A DNA stretch of 64,000 bases from Rotaria socialis (Eukaryota; Rotifera; Eurotatoria; Philodinida; Philodinidae). Positions 1 to 8,852 of the stretch are shown piece by piece. The notes under the pieces were generated by a model, which saw only the letters and a program-made list of their open reading frames with translations, was not told the DNA's origin and ran no database searches. The position numbers and the translations under genes were made by a program. Position 1 is the first letter of the stretch. Each line of letters opens with the position of its first letter. The stretch covers positions 1 to 64,000 of the forward strand of contig CAJNYU010000063.1 of NCBI GenBank assembly GCA_905331475.1, given 5' to 3'.

Positions 1-191
1 GATTATACATTTTAAAGTCAACTAGTTGGTTTTAATGTCAACTAGTTGTCTTTAAAATTTTATAGTCAACTAGGATGGAGCTAGTTGACTCTTCAATTTT
101 AAAGACAACTAGTTGACTCTTCAATTTTAAAGTCGACTAGTTGCCTTTAAAAGGCAACTGGATTTTAGAGTCAACTCCGACATATATATAT
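1..191. repeat. Fold-back element, right half, cut by window edge
   Basis: The stretch is built from repeats of the palindrome CAACTAGTTG joined by TTTAAAATTTT-like linkers (for example near positions 18-48 and 108-140). It ends with a GACATATATATA terminus. The complete relative at 19147-19753 has the same building blocks and the same type of end (ACGACATATATATATA), so this is the right arm of a second family member whose left arm lies outside the window. There is no coding capacity. Family membership is seen in the sequence; mobility is inferred. Confidence 0.7.
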
Positions 192-549
192 CATATTGGC
201 AACCGTTTCCATTGATTAAATGGTGCACACACTAAGTATGAGAGATGATTAACTGGTTTCTTTTTCTTTCACAGAGACTCACTCGGTTAAGATCGATAAA
301 TAGTTTTGATAGAACCAGAAAAAAATATACTTATCGGTCAATCCAGAATACTTATTCTTGCTGATTTCATCTGTTGTTATCTTTATGTTTAGTGAATAAC
401 TAATCGGAAAAGATTCTAAACTAGCAACATATATTTAGTAGTTTATAGTTAACTAAGCTGTGATATGAATGAAAATTCTCATTTTTCATGATTATCCCAA
501 TCTACAGAGTTTTATGATAGTATACACAGTGTTTCATGAATTTATCAAC
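192..549. other. No gene seen
   Basis: AT-rich sequence without a convincing open reading frame, RNA gene or repeat. It probably includes the 3' flank of the minus-strand gene that ends at 550. Confidence 0.5.
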
Positions 550-1444
550 TTAAAAACTCTTAGCGCTTTTTTTGTCGATTTCAAGATTATTTCCCAAATT
601 GTTCAGCATAGCAGAGATTTTTATAATGCAATATTTTATGGTCTCTGGGCGGTATGAAGATTCAAGTTTAAAAAATGTTTCAACATATTTCTTACACGTT
701 GGATAAGCAGGCACATATAGAATATCAGGAATCCAATGCTCACCAGGCTGTGGCTTAATGTAACCACCACCAGCAAAGAATCTAGAAAATGAGAATAAAT
801 AATTCATATTGAGCGTTTGAACAATCAAGCGAGAGTACATCAATTAGCCTTTTACCATTGAAAAAGAGCATAAAATAAGTAAATACAGCAATGCATTACG
901 TTTAGTCAAATTTGATGAAGTAAAGAAAAAGTAAATTATCATATTTTAACAGAAAAATCAATTATGTAGTATTTTAATTAACAAGTGTGTCTTGAGATAT
1001 CTAAACTGATGACCAAGTGGTGCAATTTATCTGGAACAAGATCAATGTTAGAATGAGCGAGGCGATATTTTATTATCATCTCCTTAAAATAATTAATCGG
1101 CTTGTAAGAACTCTATTTTAGATGGGTAAAATATTCGAACTTAGTTTTTCCATCAAAGAAAAATTATTTCTTTATTTAAGGGATACCATTTAGCAGGTGA
1201 AATTTAGTTCAATCCATGAAAGAAAGAATATCTGATGGAGAAGATATTTTATAAAAGTGTTATCTTGAAACTTACATGTTCCAATAATTTGTTCGACTAT
1301 CACGGTATTTTAAACCAACTATACCAGGAAAAATGACTTGTAAGCGATTGAATTCTACAGAGTCATCATCCTTCAGATGAAAAGCAAAATACTGTTGTTC
1401 GTTCCAATTTTCGAAGCCTACTTTGATAAATGGTCTATTAGCCA
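550..1444 (-). CDS. TDP-43 N-terminal-domain-like protein, no RRM
   Basis: Two exons are supported, 1444-1276 and 781-550, joined in phase by a GTAAGT donor (1275-1270) and a TTTTCTAG acceptor (785-782). The joined peptide resembles the DIX/ubiquitin-like N-terminal oligomerisation domain of TDP-43 (TARDBP). It has the acidic DDD stretch, then FPGIVGLKYRD (TDP-43: FPGACGLRYRN), then PGEHWIPDILYVPAYP (TDP-43: AGWGNLVYVVNYP). After this domain come only about 50 residues before the stop at 550, with no RNA-recognition motifs or glycine-rich tail. The 5' end is unresolved: exon 1 has no ATG and a possible acceptor lies at 1446-1445, so a first exon is missing from this model. In TDP-43 this domain drives head-to-tail self-association in the nucleus. 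Binding to a partner through the domain is a guess. A decayed gene fragment is the main alternative. Confidence 0.6.
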
Positions 1445-2257
1445 CTATGATCAATTGCACGGTTGAAAAAAAAATACTCTTAAATACAAAATAAGTAATC
1501 AAACGTTCATATACTATTGCGTTATCAGTGCTAGATATTTTGGTACTAATTTGATTTTAAAATGTTGAAACATAAATTGAGCTCGAGATAATTCTTAATT
1601 ACGACAGACTGACATTTATCATAAAGCAACAATTGAATTTAAGAAGTAAACCATTAAAATAACCAATGAGATTGAAGAAAACGCGCCCCTTTGATGTAAG
1701 TGAAATACCATACACTAGTGCTACGCTAGATGGCTCTATCATCCGTTTAAAATAAAGGAGTGTCCATATAATGTTCTTTTCTCAAGAAAAAAAATTTAGA
1801 CTAAAAATAATACAGTTCCGCACGTTCAAAAAAGAAAACCATTACAATGTTAAACGACCAACACATACAAACTTATTGTATTTCCACAAAGCACATTTCC
1901 TATTGGCGGAGTAATATTCGATCTGCTGTACGCTCTGGTTAAAAAGTTTACACTTTGATTTTTGAATCTTCATCTTGAAGTTGTGTGTAGTAATAAATTA
2001 AGATTACCGATAAATTATGACAAAATGTCATATCTAACATTCAATTATATGTTTTGCTGAATGCAGTTTTGATTCCTATCATTGTCTTTATATTTATTGG
2101 TATATTTACCTTTCGATTTAGATATACATACACATACACAACGGAAAGAGTAACTCGAGTTCTAGTTTCAGTTCTAGTATAAGTGGTTTTTTATTATATT
2201 AATACTAATTCGTACACTTTACTCAAATAATACAGAGTGTGCAGTAGATTTTGCTTT
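1445..2257. other. No gene assigned
   Basis: AT-rich. It may hold the missing 5' exon of the minus-strand TDP-43-like gene, but I could not identify that exon. No repeat or RNA gene was recognised. Confidence 0.4.
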
Positions 2258-2346
2258 AGATTTACATTTGAAGGGTGTGGGCGTGGGTGGGTGTGGGTGT
2301 GTGTGTGTCAGTTTTTCATATGCAAGTCTCACATCCACACCCTCAC
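2258..2346. repeat. Telomere-like G-tract followed by C-tract
   Basis: A run of GGGTGTGGGCGTGGG-type units (about 2272-2310) is followed after roughly 20 bp by a C-rich run CACATCCACACCCTCACCCG (2332-2351). The unit is close to TGTGGG, the telomere repeat reported for the bdelloid Adineta vaga. The order, G-rich then C-rich on one strand, is that of two chromosome ends joined head to head, and it can also fold into a hairpin. The units are degenerate, so a minisatellite is equally possible. Confidence 0.5.
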
Positions 2347-2561
2347 CCGATTTTTTTTAGCAATACTATAATTATGAGTAGTGCAAGCATGTGTATTGCA
2401 AAGCATTAAACATAATACATCTGTTTTGTTATGCATGTTTTCGACTATTGCTCCATCATGATGTAATTATGTGGTCTTGGAGCAATGAAGACTTTGAATA
2501 TTAGCTTTCGTTTAAGTACTGATCTGGAATTTTGACTTCATCAATTTCATACCTTTTTTTT

Positions 2562-2855
2562 AATTTGCAATAACCTGACGACCATGAAGGTCCTTTCAGT
2601 ACCAAAGTTACAAATGTGAAAAACACAAGAACAGTGAAAATGGAGAAGAAAACATAAACGTGGACATGAAAGAAACATCATTAAGGTTAACATGGAGAGC
2701 GAAAAAAAAAATGTAACAATAATAAAGATACATGTCTTAGTACCAGTACATTTGCGCAGCAAGATGAACTAAAGAGCAAGAGGAGAGAGAAGGAAGAACG
2801 AGAAATAAAGAAGAAAGAAACGAACAGCTAGCTTAAGCCGAAATTCATATGCTAG
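2562..2855 (-). repeat. Poly(A)-tailed dispersed repeat, copy 1
   Basis: About 295 bp are shared with 40739-41012 in the same orientation at high identity. Read on the minus strand, both copies finish with GGTCGTCAGGTTATTGCAAA followed by a run of A, as expected of a reverse-transcribed RNA (SINE-like or a processed transcript). The interior is pyrimidine-rich on that strand and has no sustained reading frame. I do not recognise the source RNA. Confidence 0.6.
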
Positions 2856-3340
2856 TGTCAGGGTGTGAACGCGTGTGCGGGTTACCAACTCAGATGTTTG
2901 CCAAGTCAGCTGGTTTAGAGTGTGGGTTATCAACTCAGATGGTTACTAAGTGAGATGGGGTTAATTAATCAAGTCACTGTTAAAGTAGTTAGTTAGGATA
3001 AAATTCTATATCTAGAATGGATCAAATTTGATTCGATATTTTTCGGTCAAGATTTTATGCGGCGAAGTTAGAGTCGGCGAAAATAAAATTCAACGAAGCT
3101 GTAATAATTCGGAAATCTGAGTTGGAGAGTCACCGCGTTCGGCTAGTTACTTTAATGCGTAAGGAAAACTTCGACAGAAGGAGTTTTGGCTCAAAAAAAG
3201 ACTTATTTTAGGGAACTTCACAATCATTTATAAAAGTTGATCGGGTGTGGGTGTGGATCATCTCGTCATCTTCATCTACATCCGCATCCATTCTCAACGA
3301 AACCATGAATGTAAGGGAGTCTATTTGAATACTGTTAAGA
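2856..3340. other. No gene; degenerate G-rich tracts
   Basis: It holds short G-rich tracts (2858-2880, 2918-2928, 3243-3258) resembling the telomere-like units nearby. An open frame from 3247 crosses a repeat end and is not credible as a gene. Confidence 0.4.
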
Positions 3341-3444
3341 ACCGGTTCATAGTGCCTATACGGTTTAACCGCTTGATCGGTTCAGTTGGTTACCGTTCGG
3401 TTACGATTAATCGTAGAACGGTTTTCGTCACCGTTGCATCCCTA
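3341..3444. mobile_element. Solo hAT-like terminal sequence
   Basis: It ends in GTCACCGTTGCATCCCTA, the same terminus as the right end of the complete hAT-like element at 34243-35297. It also carries the same style of subterminal ACCGGTT/AACGGT motifs. No matching left end was found, so this is a truncated copy. It abuts directly a C-rich telomere-like run (3445-3461). Confidence 0.55.
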
Positions 3445-5205
3445 CCCACATCCACACCGTCAAGTTCCAAATTTTGAAATTATTTTCGACTGTATGTCGC
3501 TGGAGCAATGGCGGAACGAATATAAATATTTTCATAACGATAAGAACAATTAAAAAATTTATTTCATATTCATCAATGATTTGTTGAGAATAAATTTAGA
3601 CTTTGCGTAAGAATTAATAATACATTACACACCGTTGTAGTCGTGGGTAGTTTTTTGAAAAATATTAGAATAACAAGAGTTTAGGTTTTCAAAATTGACT
3701 TTAAAGTCGACACTGAATATATTGTCATATAGCTCAAGATAAAAATAGTCATCTACCACTCAACAAGGGAATATCATTGTTTTCGTTTGATTTAAACTCG
3801 AATCTTTCTTGTTTTGGTTTTGATTGAATATTACAAATTAAATGAGATAATGAACTTAAGTATTCAATTTTTGGTCTAACTAGACACGGAATCGTCAATG
3901 GCCTTCGAGTGAATTAATATCTTGCGTATAATTTCAGCTTTATTTAACTAACGTTACAATTTTGTACATCCAATTATCGAATGTTTCTTCGCTTTGCGCA
4001 TTTAACCAGTGAGGTACTTGTCTTACTCATTGTTATTTACTACTTCTCAGATATTATTGTCGAGTTGTCTTATATCATCGATTCAAAAGGTCGTACACAT
4101 GAAAAATATTGGACTTTAGACGTTTCAAGTTTAGAGTTCATGCCAAATCTTTGACTAATAATTTTTCGATAGTATTTTGTACATTTTAGTTGAGTGCAAA
4201 AAACACTGTAGGTCGTATAGTTATTTGATCATCACCTTGAAAGATTTGATGTCCATATAAATCTTTATTAAAACTGGTATATCGAATAAATAAATTCAAA
4301 CTTTATAATAAAAAAAAAGATAAAGACGTTTGGTGAAGTACACATCCTCCTTCAATGATTAACAAGGAAGTAGATCTGAAGTAAGTCTTTTCCTGAGAAC
4401 AAATTAAAAAAATATTAAATCGTCTTTGAATAATATTGAATATGTGTAATATTAATACATAGTCTAGTTTTTTACATATCTAGCAAAAAACGAATAGGAA
4501 TCTTTCTGCTGATAAATGTTATTATACAAAACATTTTTAAAGATTCATCGTTCTTCTCCAAAAAATAACAGTACTGTAGCAGTCGTTGAGTAAACCTTCT
4601 CATGGATAAGCGTAAAGTTAAAAATATCCAACTGTACGAGTTTTACATCCATGCGAAGAGTGTGAGATTCTTTATTGCTACATCCACACGCCAAAACTTT
4701 CTTTCCAACCCAGTATCTTTACTTGTATGTGGAATGTGGATGTAAACTTATATGGAAAGAACACACCCATGTGCATACAATCTCAGGCCAAACAAGGCCG
4801 GTAGTAAACGCCCGTTTTGCATAATTTTTCGATCGTACATCATTAGGGGTATGACAGATCAAATCATGAGATGTGTGCGGATCTAATAGATCAACTAGAG
4901 AGAGGGATACAAATATCTTCTCGTTATCTACATACCAATAGTCCCGATAGCTTGTTAGGGTCTCGTTAGCGGTGGCTTCCAAATCCTGCTACGGCCTACC
5001 TACAGATGAGGGTTGTATCTTATAAGCACTTACTTAAAAATCGCCCTTATATCCCTGCTACTGAAAGACGACTTATATGCAGAATGAGTTATGTCCGGCC
5101 GATCGCTAGCGTATTAAACGAATTCAGATGATTCATCAGACAGACCATTCAAAATTTGATCCAAGGTAAAGGGGGTCGCGGAAGTCACATCTGTGATCAC
5201 TTTTT
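3445..5205. other. No gene seen
   Basis: After a short C-rich run (3445-3461) followed by a motif that, read on the minus strand, resembles the AAATTTCGAACTTGA flank at 5207-5222, the sequence is AT-rich non-coding DNA. A minus-strand open frame at 4719-4982 has no recognisable domain or splice context and is not called. Confidence 0.45.
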
Positions 5206-5302
5206 CCAAATTTCGAACTTGAGGGTGTGGGTGTGGGCGTGGGTGGGTGGGTGGGGTGTGGGTCCTTACTTAACTCACACACCCACACTCCACACCCACA
5301 CG
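5206..5302. repeat. Telomere-like G-tract and C-tract hairpin
   Basis: Positions 5222-5263 are GGGTGTGGGTGTGGGCGTGG-type repeats. After a spacer of about 13 bp, 5276-5302 reads CACACACCCACACTCCACAC, the complementary strand of the same unit. This is the best telomere-like tract in the window. The flank AAATTTCGAACTTGA at 5207-5222 recurs in inverted form at about 3462-3478, which points to a dispersed repeat family carrying the tract rather than random sequence. Confidence 0.6.
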
Positions 5303-7715
5303 TGATTGGCTGAGCAACGCCACCGCGAAATCCTATTGGTCGAAAGCCTACACTTGAAAACACCTGATTGGCTGAGCTACGCCAGCGAAAAAAGTGAAAA
5401 TTAGCTCCCTTTTCATGAATATTTTTTTGACCTGCCCCAAACCGACAGACACACACGCAAAAGCACTTTTTTCGTATGACCCTCCCTTCGGTCTAGGGAA
5501 TATCAAAATTTTCTCAAAAGATCACATCCTCCACCGGAAAAACAGATTTCGAAACTTTTGAAAATCTGACTTCGGATTCCGTTCCCAGACCCGGATTTAC
5601 TCTTGTCAACCTTCTTAGAATATCGTGAGATGCCTCAGTCCGTGAGTTCCATAGTCCATGCATGGAAGCACGAAAGAAAAATTTTTTTTCTTAAGATTTT
5701 CCCTGCAGTCGAGGGAACTGTGCGGGATTGAAGGAAAGATTTGGATGGAGCCAAAACTCAGTATTGATTGCACCGGCATGAACGGCCAAAGCTGGAAATC
5801 CCGGTCTGTTCCCAGGTTCGGTGGATGCCTACACCCGAGAGACATCTACGAAATATAGTGACTACTGGAAGGTAAATCAGAACAATAGATTTAAATCGCT
5901 CCGAGGTTACTTTCTGGCCTCAGATTGATCAGTTCTTAGAACAGATATTTGCAAACCGCTCAGATCAGATCAAAAGAACTGTCCGAATAGATCTCATGGT
6001 CTGATCTGTTCTGTTCAAACAGTTTAGATCAGATCAGAAGAACTGTCGGAACAGATCTTTTCGAACAGCTCTTTCGCTCATATGATCTATATCTGGATCT
6101 GAGATCTGTCCTACTCCTATACATCATGCGCCGTATAACGGTCGTTTTTCAACGTGCAGTAAACGATCGGATACTGAATCTTACGACCGTATTACAGCTA
6201 CGATTAGTCGTTTACGGTCGTTCCAGTTGTCGTAATGCTCGGCCTGGGAATGTTTTACAAGATATCTAGAGGTTCTCACTTGCAAACATTTAAGAGTTAG
6301 CTCTGGGTTGTATCTGCAACTTTTAAATCGATAGAGTGTCGGGGTGGGGGTGGATGGTTGTGGCATTTATTAGAAGACCTTTACTTGGTGCTCACACATA
6401 AATGGTGCTCATTAGGAAAAATCAAAGCTGCATCGTAGCACGAAGGACACAGCTAGCTGCTGGGTGTCATAATTCTCTTAGGTATCATAAAAGGGCTCGA
6501 ACAATTGGATGTGGGTGTCGGGATTAGGGTGGTATTGCCAATAATATTCGCTGGTATTCAGACAGTTAATTTTCACAGCTGGTCAAATGTAGGTATAATT
6601 AAAAAGTTTTTTGACTATTCTGGTTGATATGTGGCCCATGCAAGGAAAATTTCGATACCAGATGAGAGTCAAATCTAAAAAATCTAATAGCACACCACCC
6701 ATTTGCTTCATGGTGCAATACATTCGATGAAGAAAAATATTGTTTATGCGAAGTAACAAATATTATTGTTAAGATCGGAGAAAGGCTTGTGTAAGTAAAC
6801 ATGGTATGAGCATATAGAGAAAAAAAAAAGAAAAGTAACCGAATTAGACTAACTCAAGTGTTTCTGCACTTAAAATTGAGAATTCATTCACTTCTTGTTT
6901 GAAATGTGAAAATTTTATTATTCCAACTGAATTTCGCTGAACAACGAAGAGGCAACGAAGTATACAGTCAATAGTTGTTTTCATTAGAAAGCAGTTTGTT
7001 AATGTACGATGCAAACTATGAGAAAGAGAAAAACTTAATCATTGATTTCGTGAGCTCAGGTTAGCAACCATTCGCAACTACCTTGCCACCGCTCACAAAG
7101 AAATTCGCTGAAAGGGAGCCGAGTCTTGATCGTAAGTTAATTTAGCGTTAAAATTGACATTTTTCGTCCAGAAATGTCTATAAACATAAGGGACTGTATT
7201 CAGTGGTCATACTAAATGAAGAATTGGATTCTGTATGTCGAAGTGTGGCAATAAAACATGGCATTAATGCATGAAAAAGTACAGCTAATTGCGAAGTAAC
7301 AGATATTTGTGAGAATTGCCTATTTGGCATGTTTCGATGAGATGTATGCATTCATGAAGGGGGAGGGGGGCGGCGAGGAGTATAAGAAGGGTTCTCTGGC
7401 AAATATCTGAAGTTGAAATGACAGCATACGAGTAGAATAGGGAATCATTGTGTGGTAAGTATAATTGACATATCTGTTTATGTTGACAGAAATATGTTTT
7501 GTATTGACGTAGGATAAAATTGAGGTAAGAGCCTGAACTGATCGTTTTCTTCAATCAGACTTCATCTACTGAATGATGTGAATGCGAGTATGGATAAAGA
7601 AAAGATCAACCAAAATCCACCCAGACCCACACCCTCGAATACACATAAAGTAAGAAAACTATTCCCTACCATGATGAATATGACATCCTGTGTCGCTCTT
7701 GCGCTGCAAAAAACA
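5303..7715. other. No gene; repeat-rich
   Basis: It contains two copies of an AGATCAGATCA...GAACTGTC...AGATCT block about 60 bp apart (5962-6060). It also has G-rich runs at 6338-6362 and 6508-6523 and a C-rich run at 7614-7635. Overlapping open frames on both strands around 5615-5858 lack any domain. I see no gene. Confidence 0.45.
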
Positions 7716-8739
7716 AACGTAGAATAATAAACCCTTTCAGGGTTTATTAAAGTGCAACGTATCACAAACCTTTAATGGGTGTATTATTTTCCTAAACCCT
7801 TTCCTAAGCCCTTGCAAGGGTATAAGAAAGGGTATATTGATTTCCTAAACCATTTCATATACTGCTCCCAGGGGTTCAGAAATAGTTACTGTTGGATGAA
7901 TTGCTCGGCCAACTCTAAATAAAAGAAAAATTTTTTTTATTATAAATGTTTGACTTACTTATTCTTGAGCAAGTTGTTCGATTGAATCTAAATAAAGTAA
8001 AAGATAATTTTATTTCAAAATTTACTTTTACTTTTGTTGAGCCAATCATTCGACGATATCTAAATTAAATAAAAAATAATCTTATTTTAAATTGTATACT
8101 TACTTTTGTTGAACCATTCGTTCGGCGATACCTATATAAAACAAATGAATAAAATTTTCTTAATGTTAGACTTACTTATTGTTGGACAAGCTGCTCGACT
8201 ATGCCTAAATAAAATAAAAATATAATTCTTTGAAATTTAATACTTAGTTTTTGTTCAAAAAGTCGTTCGATGAAATGTAAACCATATAAATACATAAGTT
8301 GAAATTTATATGTACCGATTGTTAAACAAATATAAATGGTCTTTTCGTGCAAGGGTCAGAGGTGGGCAAGTCATGTCAAGTCTGACTTGACTTGACTTGA
8401 CTTGACTTTTTTGAAAAATTTTGGATCTGGTTTGACTTGAAATTGTTTTTTGTGACTTGAAAAATCTCTGAGTTGATCAACTGAGGCAAGGTATAACAAT
8501 AAACCATTCGCCGTAGAATAATAAACCCTTTTCATGAAAGTGTAGAACAATAAACGCTTGGCCGTATAATAATAATCCTTTTTCGTGCAAGGCTAGAATA
8601 AAAAACCCTTTTTATTTTCAAATACCCTTCGACTCGGAAACCCTTCAGCTCAAACTCTTTTAGGATTTCGCATACGAGCATAAACCCTTTTAGGGTTTAG
8701 GAAAATTTTTCTTAAGTACTGGGTTTTCTTATTCTACGA
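7716..8739. mobile_element. Inverted-repeat element with internal tandem array
   Basis: The left end reads CGTAGAATAATAAACCCTTT and the right end, on the opposite strand, ATCGTAGAATAAGAAAACCC. Subterminal sequence on both sides is rich in AAACCCTTT/AGGGTTT palindromes (7730-7850 and 8510-8705). The middle holds the 72 bp tandem array listed separately. No transposase frame is present, so it is non-autonomous. No clear target duplication was found. It lies about 110 bp upstream of the secreted-protein gene at 8853 and may have displaced its promoter region. Confidence 0.55.
7890..8300. repeat. Degenerate ~72 bp tandem array, ~6 units
   Basis: A core of the form GTTCGACGATATCTAAATAA preceded by TTGTTGAGC and followed by AT-rich spacer recurs near 7903, 7976, 8048, 8120, 8191 and 8266, a spacing of 71-75 bp. 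Units have diverged by substitutions and small indels. Confidence 0.65.
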
Positions 8740-8852
8740 TATTTTTTACAGGCCATGAAACCACACCGTACGAAACAGACTTTTTCATTCAGATAGGGGG
8801 TTTACACGAAAACGTCCTCCTCTGTTCTCATGTTATAGATAAAAAATTCGAA

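Noticed and set aside
3247..3477. Plus-strand 76-codon open frame
   Set aside because: It crosses the solo hAT end and a C-rich run; the amino-acid sequence follows the repeat, with no domain.
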